From the NCBI GenBank assembly GCA_902781565.1, contig CACZJT010000007.1, positions 1-60,155 on the forward strand: a stretch of DNA of 60,155 bases, written 5' to 3'. The DNA comes from an uncultured Ruminococcus sp. GTDB lineage: Bacteria; Bacillota; Clostridia; Oscillospirales; Ruminococcaceae. Each line of letters starts with the position of its first letter. Within the stretch, counting starts at the first letter, position 1. The notes beneath the pieces are model-generated. The model did not search any database. It had not been told where the DNA came from and saw nothing but the letters and a program-made list of their open reading frames with translations. The translations under genes were made by a program, and so were the position numbers. Of the stretch, positions 1 to 7,534 are shown in pieces.

Positions 1-1
1 T

Positions 2-487
2 CTGACTATTCTTATGGCACTGGATATGCTGAAGGGCAGGGAGACCGCATATAATATCACGGTGCTGCTGTCTTCTGGCGAAGAGGTCGGTTCGCGGGGA
101 GCGGTGACGGGTGCTTACACTTCGGACGCCGACCTTGCGCTGATACTCGATGTGACCTTCGGGCGCGTACACGGTGAGTCTGAGGAGGAGTATTGCGCTA
201 TAGGCGGCGGGGCGGCGATAGGAATTTCGCCCGTTCTGTCCCGCAAGCTGAGCGATGCGCTCACGGAAACGGCTAAGTCGGAGGGTCTGCCATATCAGCT
301 CGAAGTCATGAGCGGAAGAACGGGCACGGACGCGGACGCGGTCACTGTCACCAAAGGCGGCATACCCGCCTGCACAGTCTCGGTGCCAATCAAGTATATG
401 CATACTCCTGTCGAGGCGGTCCTCCCCGGGGACATCGAAAACACTGCCGCACTGGTGGCGGCGTTCTGCGAAAAGGGGGCGGTCTGA
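2..487 (+). CDS. M42 family metallopeptidase, C-terminal part (cut by window start)
   Basis: The reading frame is open from base 2 with no start, so only the last 161 or so residues are present. The fragment shows the C-terminal half of an M42 (glutamyl aminopeptidase / endoglucanase M type) fold: a metal-site stretch SSGEEVGSRGA, a later LDVTFG segment, and the terminal GIPACTVSVPIKYMHTP block whose His-Thr-Pro is the usual last zinc-ligand region. The family removes N-terminal residues from peptides in the cytoplasm using two metal ions. The stop codon abuts the ATG of the next gene, a second M42 paralogue, so the two are probably cotranscribed and may form mixed oligomers (inference). The family call is secure; substrate preference cannot be read. 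Confidence 0.88.
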   Translation: MTILMALDMLKGRETAYNITVLLSSGEEVGSRGAVTGAYTSDADLALILDVTFGRVHGESEEEYCAIGGGAAIGISPVLSRKLSDALTETAKSEGLPYQLEVMSGRTGTDADAVTVTKGGIPACTVSVPIKYMHTPVEAVLPGDIENTAALVAAFCEKGAV

Positions 488-1513
488 ATGGAGCTAACCG
501 CTTATCTGGAGGAGCTTTGCTCCCTTGACGGCATTTCGGGCGACGAGGGCAGGGTCGCAAAATACATATGCGAAAAGCTGGACGGGAAGTGTAAGTACCA
601 TATCGACCCGCTGGGCAGCGTTATCGCTTTCTGCAAAGGCAAAAAGACTGCCGCACATAAGCTGCTTTTCTCTGCGCACATGGACGAGGTGGGGCTTATA
701 GTGACCTACATTTGCTCAGACGGCTGTCTGCGATTCGATACGGTCGGCGGCATTGACCCGCGTATTCTGTTCGGAAAGCGCGTATTTATCGGCGATGAGC
801 GTGTCGCGGGAGTGATAGGCGGCACTGCTATACACAATCTCTCGGACGATGAACGCAAGAAAGCGCCCTCGGCGTCCGATATGACCATAGACATCGGCTG
901 CACCTCAAAAGCGGAAGCCGAAAAGCTCGTCCGTCAGGGTGACAGCGTGGTGTTCGATTCGGATTTCCTGCGCTTCGGCGAGGGTCGTATACGCTCTAAG
1001 GCGATAGACGACCGCGCAGGCTGTGCGCTCATGCTCAAAATGATAGAGGACGGCTGCGAGTACGACACTATGTTCACATTCGTGGTGCAGGAGGAGGTCG
1101 GACTTCGCGGCGCCAAGGCTGCTGCATACACCGCCGACCCCGAGTTTGCGGTGGTGCTCGAATCCACGACTGCTGCGGATATCCCATCGTCAAAGGGCGA
1201 AAAAAGAGTATGTGCGGTCGGCGGAGGTCCGGTGGTGTCTTTCATGGACAGGCACACTATTTATGACAAGGAGCTTTACCGTCTGGCATTTGACGCGGCG
1301 GCAGAGTGCGGTATACCATGCCAGACCAAGAGCGTCGTGGCAGGCGGGAACGACGCGGGAGCAATACACATCACCCGCGGAGGCGTAAGGACTGCGGCAG
1401 TATCGCTGCCGTGCAGATATCTCCATTCGCCCTCCTGCGTGATCGCCGAAAGCGATCTGCTCGACACCTACAGGCTGATAAAAGAACTTACCGAACGGAT
1501 CCAGAAGCTATGA
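488..1513 (+). CDS. M42 family metallopeptidase (glutamyl aminopeptidase-like)
   Basis: This is a full-length 341-residue M42 peptidase, the usual length for the family. Visible metal and catalytic blocks, in order, are LLFSAHMDEVG (first zinc His and Asp), SKAIDDRAGCA (bridging Asp), VVQEEVGLRGA (catalytic Glu pair) and the terminal CRYLHSP His ligand. The enzyme is a cytosolic aminopeptidase expected to form a tetrahedral dodecamer. ATG at 488 immediately follows the previous stop, and its own TGA overlaps the ATG of the GNAT gene, so three genes are translationally coupled. It is a divergent paralogue of the gene upstream, not a recent copy. Cellulase activity is sometimes listed in old annotations of this family, but nothing here supports it. 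Confidence 0.92.
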   Translation: MELTAYLEELCSLDGISGDEGRVAKYICEKLDGKCKYHIDPLGSVIAFCKGKKTAAHKLLFSAHMDEVGLIVTYICSDGCLRFDTVGGIDPRILFGKRVFIGDERVAGVIGGTAIHNLSDDERKKAPSASDMTIDIGCTSKAEAEKLVRQGDSVVFDSDFLRFGEGRIRSKAIDDRAGCALMLKMIEDGCEYDTMFTFVVQEEVGLRGAKAAAYTADPEFAVVLESTTAADIPSSKGEKRVCAVGGGPVVSFMDRHTIYDKELYRLAFDAAAECGIPCQTKSVVAGGNDAGAIHITRGGVRTAAVSLPCRYLHSPSCVIAESDLLDTYRLIKELTERIQKL

Positions 1514-2307
1514 TCTACCAAGTATTAACCGCCGAAAACAAGCTGTTCGATCGGCTGAAACCCTGCCATTACACCCGCCGTATAAAATCACATTTTCTCT
1601 CATACGGCGTGAAATATGATTTTTCGCGGATATTTGCGATAGAACGGAAAGGAGAAAAGATAGGGCTGATATCGGTCTTCAATTCCACTATGATAGTCTC
1701 GGATATGCGCGGGATAACATTTAATGACGACGAGATAGAGGAACTTGCGGCGTTCATCATGATGAACAAGCCTTGTTCGGTGGAGCTCGACCCGATCTAT
1801 TCCGATCGTATCGCGCCGCTGCTGTCGGAATTGTACAAGCCCGATTTACGGACGGAGTTCGCGTTCTGTCCACGCGGAGAGCTTCCCGATCTTGACGTGG
1901 ACGAGACACCGAGCCTTGACGACGTGTTTGCGATACTGCGTGAATCTTTTCCGACTCTTGCTCAGTCATACGAATTGTGGATAACCGACACTTCGCACCG
2001 TGTAAGGCGCGGGCTGTCACAGTCGTTTCTGATGCGTGACGATGCGGGAGAGAACAATTGCTCCACAGCTACTATACAATATATAATAGACAAGAAAGCC
2101 TTGATCGGACACGTTGCGACACTGCCCGAGTACAGAGGTCAGTTTTACGCCCGTCGGCTTCTCTACTGGATCGGTGAGCGACTGACCAACGATGGTTTTG
2201 AGGTCAGGCTTTTTGCACGTCCGCACCGTGTCAGTTACTATGAAGAGATAGGTTTTGCAGCCATCAAACACGACAAGGTGTTTGAGTTGATAGAAAATAA
2301 AGCGTAA
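1510..2307 (+). CDS. GNAT family N-acetyltransferase
   Basis: A 265-residue protein whose C-terminal third carries the GNAT acetyl-CoA motif: LIGHVATLPEYRGQFYARRL gives the V-x-T-x-P-x-x-R-G-x-x-x-A pattern. It is followed by a YYEEIGF segment typical of the last strand. The N-terminal half shows no second clear GNAT motif but has the length of a second, degenerate domain. ATG at 1510 overlaps the stop of the M42 gene (ATGA), which fixes the start; the open frame continues upstream only inside the peptidase gene. The neighbours suggest a role near peptide or amino-acid metabolism, but the substrate is unknown. Confidence 0.8.
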   Translation: MIYQVLTAENKLFDRLKPCHYTRRIKSHFLSYGVKYDFSRIFAIERKGEKIGLISVFNSTMIVSDMRGITFNDDEIEELAAFIMMNKPCSVELDPIYSDRIAPLLSELYKPDLRTEFAFCPRGELPDLDVDETPSLDDVFAILRESFPTLAQSYELWITDTSHRVRRGLSQSFLMRDDAGENNCSTATIQYIIDKKALIGHVATLPEYRGQFYARRLLYWIGERLTNDGFEVRLFARPHRVSYYEEIGFAAIKHDKVFELIENKA

Positions 2308-2317
2308 AGGAGTTTGA

Positions 2318-2374
2318 CTTTACGTAATATTGAGCTGTAAAGTGAATAACTTTATAGCGAGTAATTGCGTAAAG
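2318..2374 (+). promoter_or_regulatory. Nested hairpin in leader of the methionine gamma-lyase-like gene
   Basis: Two nested inverted repeats form one long hairpin. The outer arms are CTTTACGTAAT (2318-2328) and ATTGCGTAAAG (2364-2374); the inner arms are GCTGTAAAGT and ACTTTATAGC around a GAATA loop. The 3' arm ends ten bases before the ATG at 2384 and contains the only purine-rich stretch (AAAGTGG) that could serve as the ribosome site, so folding should limit initiation. No poly-T tract follows, so it is not a simple terminator. Confidence 0.6.
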
Positions 2375-2383
2375 TGGATATAC

Positions 2384-3652
2384 ATGACAGAAATTTTTGG
2401 ATTTGATGGAAAATTGATCGCACTTGCGGAACAGTCGGAGACTGATATTGCCGTAAAGTTCCAAGAGCTTACAGAAATAGCCGAGCACAACAGTGCCAAG
2501 GTTCTGAAAGCATTTATTGATAATCGCGTGAGTGAGACCTGTCTTAAAGGAACCACAGGCTACGGCTACGGAGATGCAGGCAGAGATACCCTCGACGCTG
2601 TATATGCACAGGTTTTCGGCGGAGAGGACGCAGTGGTACGCCATAACTTTGTGAACGGCACACACGCCCTTTCTACAGCACTTTTTGGAGTGCTGCGCCC
2701 CGGAGATACTATGCTTTCGCTTACGGGTTCTCCATATGATACTATGGAGGAAGTCATCGGTATCCGCGGCGAAAAAGGCAGAGGCTCACTTGCCGATTTT
2801 GGCGTAAGATATGAGCAAGTAGAATTGCTTGACAGTGGTGTGCCCGATCTTACATCTATCGCGCGGAGAGCTGTTGGCAAGAAAGTCGGATATATCCAGC
2901 GTTCCCGCGGATACTCGCTTCGTCCGTCTTTTACGATAGATATGATAGGCGAAATGATAACTGCCGCGAGGAGCTCGAACCCCGAAATTATAATAATAGT
3001 TGACAACTGCTATGGTGAATTTGTCGAAAAGAAAGAACCGCTCGCGGTCGGAGCGGATCTCATCGTCGGCTCGCTGATAAAGAATCCGGGCGGGGCTATC
3101 GCTTCGACAGGTGGCTACATTTGCGGAAGAAAAGACTTGGTGGCGTTGTGCGCCGACAGGCTCGCGTGCATTGGAGTCGGGAAGGAAGTCGGCTGCACTC
3201 TCGGACAAAGCAGGGAGATGTTTCTGGGCTTTTTCATGGCTCCGACTGTTGTAGAATCAGCCCTTAAAACCAGCGTTTTTGCCTGCTCGCTCTTTGAAAA
3301 GCTCGGATTTGTTACATTTCCCAAGAGTACAGAAAAACGCACAGATATCATTGCTTCTATCTGCTTGGAAAACGAGGAGCGACTGACTGCGTTTTGCAGA
3401 GGCATACAGAAGGGTTCTCCCGTTGACTCGTATGTCACTCCGGAGGCTTGGGATATGCCGGGCTATGACAGCCGCGTAATAATGGCTGCGGGAGCATTCA
3501 CAATGGGCGCTTCCATCGAACTGTCCGCAGATGCGCCTATCCGAGAGCCTTTTGCGGTATGGCTGCAAGGCGGGATCACATATCCAAGCGGTAAAGTAGG
3601 TATACTTGCCGCCGCTCAGGAGCTGCTTGACAGCGGTCTTATCAGTTTATAA
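2384..3652 (+). CDS. Methionine gamma-lyase family protein (aluminium-resistance type PLP enzyme)
   Basis: A 422-residue fold-type I PLP enzyme of the family named after methionine gamma-lyase / aluminium resistance protein. Recognisable blocks are GTTGYGYGDAGRDTLDAVYA near the N-terminus, RHNFVNGTHALSTALFG (substrate and cofactor region), IIIIVDNCYGEF (the Asp that contacts the PLP ring) and GSLIKNPGGAIASTGGYI (the Schiff-base lysine). The family is cytosolic; its true reaction is poorly settled, and C-S lyase activity is the usual proposal. The frame is open from a TTG at 2330, but that would put a stable hairpin into the coding region, so ATG at 2384 is preferred. It probably starts its own transcription unit upstream of hprK. 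Confidence 0.85.
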   Translation: MTEIFGFDGKLIALAEQSETDIAVKFQELTEIAEHNSAKVLKAFIDNRVSETCLKGTTGYGYGDAGRDTLDAVYAQVFGGEDAVVRHNFVNGTHALSTALFGVLRPGDTMLSLTGSPYDTMEEVIGIRGEKGRGSLADFGVRYEQVELLDSGVPDLTSIARRAVGKKVGYIQRSRGYSLRPSFTIDMIGEMITAARSSNPEIIIIVDNCYGEFVEKKEPLAVGADLIVGSLIKNPGGAIASTGGYICGRKDLVALCADRLACIGVGKEVGCTLGQSREMFLGFFMAPTVVESALKTSVFACSLFEKLGFVTFPKSTEKRTDIIASICLENEERLTAFCRGIQKGSPVDSYVTPEAWDMPGYDSRVIMAAGAFTMGASIELSADAPIREPFAVWLQGGITYPSGKVGILAAAQELLDSGLISL

Positions 3653-3699
3653 TTTGTCCGTTTTATTGGACACATTCGTATAAAGAAGGGAATGATAAT

Positions 3700-4659
3700 A
3701 TGGCAGAGATATTTACCGTAAGTATCGAGGAGATCGTTAAAGAGCTCGATCTTGAGCTTGTCTATTGTCCCGGAAACGCTTCCGAGGTCGTTGTTTCGGA
3801 CAACGACTGCAACCGTCCGGGCTTACAGCTCATGGGCTTTTATGAATATTTCAATGCCGAACGTATCCAGATATGCGGAAACATGGAGTTTGCATACCTC
3901 GCAAGTATTGATGAGGAGACCCGTTACAAGAAGATCGAGTCTCTCTTTGCAACGAAGATCCCTATGTTCATCGTCGCCCGCGGGCATGAGCTTTACCCCG
4001 AGATGGTCGAACTTGCGAAGAAATATGAAGTTCCGATCGGCAGAACAAAGGAGAGTACGACAACTTTCATCGCCTCGCTCATCAGCTTCTTGAACGTTCA
4101 CCTCGCTCCAAGGATCACCCGCCATGGTGTTCTGATCGAGATCTACGGCGAGGGTGTTCTGATCGTAGGCGAAAGCGGTGTAGGCAAGTCAGAGACCGCC
4201 ATCGAGCTTGTCAAGCGCGGACACAGACTTGTTGCAGATGACGCCGTTGAGATCAGAAGGGTGTCAAGTATAAGCCTTGTCGGGTCTTCGCCCGATAACA
4301 TCAGGCATTTTTTGGAGATACGCGGCATAGGTATTATCAATGTCCGTAGGCTTTTCGGTATGGGCGCCGTAAAAGTCACCGAGAAGATCGACATGGTGGT
4401 CGAGCTGGAGCCTTGGGACAGCACTAAGGTATACGACCGAATGGGCGTCGATAATGAGTACACAACTATCCTCGGCGTAAGTGTTCCCTCGCTTACTATA
4501 CCGATAAAGCCCGGACGTAATCTTGCTGTAATACTCGAGGTCGCAGCGATGAACAATCGTCAGAAGAAGATGGGATATAATGCCGCACAGGAGCTTCTCG
4601 ACAACCTCGGTTTGCAGGTCGATAAGCGTGATAAGGTCAAGAACTGGGATCTTATGTAA
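3700..4659 (+). CDS. hprK: HPr kinase/phosphorylase
   Basis: A 319-residue bifunctional enzyme that phosphorylates and dephosphorylates Ser46 of HPr, the master signal for carbon catabolite control in Firmicutes. The N-terminal half is the receiver-like domain with RHGVLIEIYG (His142). The P-loop GESGVGKSE lies at residues 157-165, followed by RGHRLVADDAVEIR, and the C-terminal family signature EIRGIGIINVRRLFG is present. The length is normal. A ribosome site (AAGGG) precedes ATG 3700. It heads the hprK-murB-rapZ-whiA group. ptsI lies just beyond on the opposite strand, but HPr itself is not in the window. Confidence 0.97.
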   Translation: MAEIFTVSIEEIVKELDLELVYCPGNASEVVVSDNDCNRPGLQLMGFYEYFNAERIQICGNMEFAYLASIDEETRYKKIESLFATKIPMFIVARGHELYPEMVELAKKYEVPIGRTKESTTTFIASLISFLNVHLAPRITRHGVLIEIYGEGVLIVGESGVGKSETAIELVKRGHRLVADDAVEIRRVSSISLVGSSPDNIRHFLEIRGIGIINVRRLFGMGAVKVTEKIDMVVELEPWDSTKVYDRMGVDNEYTTILGVSVPSLTIPIKPGRNLAVILEVAAMNNRQKKMGYNAAQELLDNLGLQVDKRDKVKNWDLM

Positions 4660-4712
4660 TTGCTTACGGCAGATGTGGTTCGCTTTTATCATCAACAGGA
4701 GACACCCAATAT

Positions 4713-5663
4713 ATGAAAAACTATAAATGTAATGTAGATTCGCTTTACGAACATTTTTCAAGTTTGCTAGGAACAAACGAAAAGATAGCCTTTGAAATCA
4801 AGCGTTTTGTAAACCTGTCAAGCTATTCTACTTTTCATGTTGGCGGGGAGTGCCCGCTCATGCTTCTGCCCACAAATTCCGAATCGCTTACGTTGATCAT
4901 CTCATATCTGAACGAAAAGCATATCAGATACCTTATACTCGGAAATGGTTCCAATATTCTTTTTGATGATGAAGGGTATGACGGTGTTATCGTGTTGCTC
5001 GGCAAATCTTTCGGGAAGATAGAGCTAATTGACGAAGATGTTATACGTGCTTATGCGGGCGCACAACTTGTTACAGTATGCAATACCGCACTATCAGAGA
5101 GCCTTTCGGGATTGGAGTTTGCTTACGGTATCCCGGGGACAGTCGGAGGAGCTGTATTCATGAATGCAGGGGCTTATGGCGGTGAAATGAAGGACGTTGT
5201 TCTATCCGTCACTGCAATTGATGATAACGGCTGCTTGCATACCTATAAAGCCGATGAGCTTGACATGGGGTACAGACATTCACGCTTCAGCGATAGCGGA
5301 GAAGTTGTTATTTATGCGGACTTTAAACTTTATAAAGACGAAAAACTTGACATACAAAATCGAATGAATGACTTTATGACTCGTAGAAAGGAGAAGCAGC
5401 CGCTCAGCTTTCCAAGTGCGGGTTCGACCTTTAAACGTCCCGAGGGTCAGTTTGCGGGTAAACTGATACAGGATTGCGGTCTGCGTGGTGCCTCTGTCGG
5501 AGGCGCTCAGGTCTCGGAGAAGCATTGCGGATTCATCATCAATAAAGGCGGTGCGACTTCCGCAGACGTTAAATCTCTTATCAAGAAGGTTCAGGACACG
5601 GTGCTTTCGCAGACGGGCTTTATGCTCGAATGTGAAGTCAGGATCATTCCGTTCAGAGAGTAA
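4713..5663 (+). CDS. murB: UDP-N-acetylenolpyruvoylglucosamine reductase
   Basis: A 316-residue type II MurB, the FAD enzyme that reduces UDP-GlcNAc-enolpyruvate with NADPH to UDP-MurNAc in peptidoglycan synthesis. Visible motifs are STFHVGGECPLMLLP and LGNGSNILF (FAD domain), GLEFAYGIPGTVGGAVFMNA with GAYG (FAD phosphate binding), YRHSRF (active-site Tyr-Arg) and PSAGSTFKRPEGQFAGKLI (the catalytic Ser of the reductase). A ribosome site AGGAG lies 12 bases before ATG 4713. The spacing to rapZ (12 bases) supports cotranscription, the order found in many Clostridia. Confidence 0.96.
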   Translation: MKNYKCNVDSLYEHFSSLLGTNEKIAFEIKRFVNLSSYSTFHVGGECPLMLLPTNSESLTLIISYLNEKHIRYLILGNGSNILFDDEGYDGVIVLLGKSFGKIELIDEDVIRAYAGAQLVTVCNTALSESLSGLEFAYGIPGTVGGAVFMNAGAYGGEMKDVVLSVTAIDDNGCLHTYKADELDMGYRHSRFSDSGEVVIYADFKLYKDEKLDIQNRMNDFMTRRKEKQPLSFPSAGSTFKRPEGQFAGKLIQDCGLRGASVGGAQVSEKHCGFIINKGGATSADVKSLIKKVQDTVLSQTGFMLECEVRIIPFRE

Positions 5664-5675
5664 AGGGGCGATAGA

Positions 5676-6539
5676 ATGAGTATGCAATATGTTATCGTTA
5701 CGGGTATGTCGGGATCCGGAAAATCTACCGCTGTCAATGTGCTCGAAGATATGGGTTACTATTGTATTGACAATATCCCTCCCGAGCTAATCCCGAAATT
5801 CGTCGATCTTTGTTCACGTTCGGGGCGTATTGACAAGGCTGCTTTCGTGGTCGATGTCAGGGGCGGCGACTTCTTTCTCCAATTGCAGGACGCTGTTCAG
5901 GAGCTTAAAGAGCTTGATATCGATGTCAAGATACTGTTTCTCGATTCTCAGGACGAAGTCCTTGCACGCAGGTACAAAGAGACTCGCCGCAAGCACCCTC
6001 TCGACGAGCAGGCTGGCGGCAGCTTTGAACGCGCGATCAGACTGGAGCGGGAGATGCTCGTTTCTGCAAAGGCTATGAGCGATTACCACATCGACACCTC
6101 TTCCTACGGGCTTAATGATTTCCGAAGCCGTATGTTCTCGATCTTCGAGGAGAACGAGGGCGATCATATGAATATAGATGTGCGTTCCTTCGGCTTCAAA
6201 TACGGCGTTTTCGGCGAGGGTGATATGGTTTTCGATGTTCGGTGTCTGCCGAACCCCTTCTACATACCGGAGCTTAAACACAAGACGGGTCTCGATCCCG
6301 AGGTCTCGGGTTATGTTATGAAGTTCGAGGAATCGGTGGATGTGTTTAAAAAGATGTCTGAGCTTATCGAATTCATGCTACCTCTTTACGAAAAGGAGGG
6401 CAAATCCCAGCTTGTTATAGGCTTTGGCTGCACGGGCGGAAAGCATCGCAGCGTTACCTTTGCCGAAGCGATAGGGAAGCGGCTGAAGGAAAAGGGACAT
6501 AAGGTCAGGATAAGTCACCGTGACATAGAAAAGCATTGA
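5676..6539 (+). CDS. rapZ: RNase adapter / nucleotide-binding protein RapZ (YvcJ)
   Basis: A 287-residue RapZ/YvcJ protein. The N-terminal P-loop is VTGMSGSGKSTAVNVLEDMG, followed by CIDNIPPELI. The C-terminal domain carries the signature VIGFGCTGGKHRSVTFAEAI. In E. coli the protein binds GlcN6P and guides RNase E to a small RNA; in Firmicutes YvcJ hydrolyses nucleotides and affects competence, with the partner less clear. AGGGG lies just before ATG 5676. In most Firmicutes the next gene is yvcK, then whiA; here whiA follows directly after 19 bases. Confidence 0.95.
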   Translation: MSMQYVIVTGMSGSGKSTAVNVLEDMGYYCIDNIPPELIPKFVDLCSRSGRIDKAAFVVDVRGGDFFLQLQDAVQELKELDIDVKILFLDSQDEVLARRYKETRRKHPLDEQAGGSFERAIRLEREMLVSAKAMSDYHIDTSSYGLNDFRSRMFSIFEENEGDHMNIDVRSFGFKYGVFGEGDMVFDVRCLPNPFYIPELKHKTGLDPEVSGYVMKFEESVDVFKKMSELIEFMLPLYEKEGKSQLVIGFGCTGGKHRSVTFAEAIGKRLKEKGHKVRISHRDIEKH

Positions 6540-6558
6540 TCTCTCAGGGGGGCAATAC

Positions 6559-7482
6559 ATGGCTGATAACGAAGAACTGTCCTTTTCTCGCAAGGTCAAG
6601 GAGGAGATCATTTCAAGGATAAACACGCCCGCTAAGGCAGACGCCTGTCTTTACGGTGTGCTTTGCTGTGCCAATGTGCTCTCACGCGATGAGATCGCGC
6701 TTTTGACCGAAACGGTCAGTGTTGCTGATTTTTTCAGGCTAAATACCGAGCGAATATGCGGCGGCGGAAGTGTTTCCGAGGAATGCACCGACCGCGGCGG
6801 GGGTACGCTAATGTACGAGCTTTCCGTAAAGAGCCCTGAGGCGCGGGATAAACTGCTCGGATATTTCGGATTTATGGGGAGCCGAGTTTCGCAGAAAAAG
6901 AACTATCCGAAGAAGAACCTGCTCCCGCAGATGACGGCGGGAATGTTCCTCGCCTGCGGGTCGCTCTCCGACCCGAACAAGGGCTATCATATGGAGTTCT
7001 CACTCCCCGATCTCGAGGTCTGCAATATGCTGGGACTGACGCTTATTGAGCAGTATGGCATGACCGCAAAGAACCTCGAACGCAAGAACAGGCAGATACT
7101 CTATTTCAAGGAATCCGATAACATCATTGATATGCTGGCGCTTATGGGAGCGACTAATCTTTCTTTCGAGCTCACCGACGTCAAGCTGTTCAAGGAAATG
7201 CGCAACAACATAAACCGCGGACTGAACTGTCTTAACGCGAATATCGACAAGTCTATTCGCGCTTCCGAGAAACAGATAGCTGATATCGAGCTTATCGAGG
7301 AACGTGTCGGGCTTGATACGCTCCCGCCCGCCCTGAGCGAGATCGCAAAAGTTCGCGCAGAGTACCCCGAGTACAGCCTTGCCGACTTAGGCGCGGCGCT
7401 TGTTCCGCCTATCTCACGTTCGGGCGCGAATCACCGCCTGCAAAAGCTCGCCGCCATCGCGGAGGAGCTTCGGAAAAAATAA
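6559..7482 (+). CDS. whiA: DNA-binding protein WhiA
   Basis: A 307-residue WhiA protein: an N-terminal degenerate LAGLIDADG homing-endonuclease fold (ADACLYGVLCCANVL; KNLLPQMTAGMFLACGSLSDP) joined to a C-terminal helix-turn-helix ending in ISRSGANHRLQKLAAIAEEL. In Streptomyces it controls sporulation; in low-GC Firmicutes it affects cell division and nucleoid organisation. A strong GGGG-rich ribosome site precedes ATG 6559. It is the last gene of the murB group and ends at a bidirectional terminator shared with ptsI. The identity is secure; its target genes here are unknown. Confidence 0.95.
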   Translation: MADNEELSFSRKVKEEIISRINTPAKADACLYGVLCCANVLSRDEIALLTETVSVADFFRLNTERICGGGSVSEECTDRGGGTLMYELSVKSPEARDKLLGYFGFMGSRVSQKKNYPKKNLLPQMTAGMFLACGSLSDPNKGYHMEFSLPDLEVCNMLGLTLIEQYGMTAKNLERKNRQILYFKESDNIIDMLALMGATNLSFELTDVKLFKEMRNNINRGLNCLNANIDKSIRASEKQIADIELIEERVGLDTLPPALSEIAKVRAEYPEYSLADLGAALVPPISRSGANHRLQKLAAIAEELRKK

Positions 7483-7496
7483 GACTTTTAATACAG

Positions 7497-7531
7497 AAAA
7501 GACCCGAAAGTGCTTGGCTTTCGGGTCTTTT
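7497..7531. terminator. Bidirectional terminator between whiA and ptsI
   Basis: A 14-bp inverted repeat (AAAAGACCCGAAAG / CTTTCGGGTCTTTT) with a 7-base loop gives a T-tract on both strands, ending the convergent whiA and ptsI units. Confidence 0.9.
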
Positions 7532-7534
7532 GCG

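Noticed and set aside
2330..2383. Upstream TTG start for the methionine gamma-lyase-like gene
   Set aside because: It would translate through a stable hairpin and add 18 residues without family similarity.
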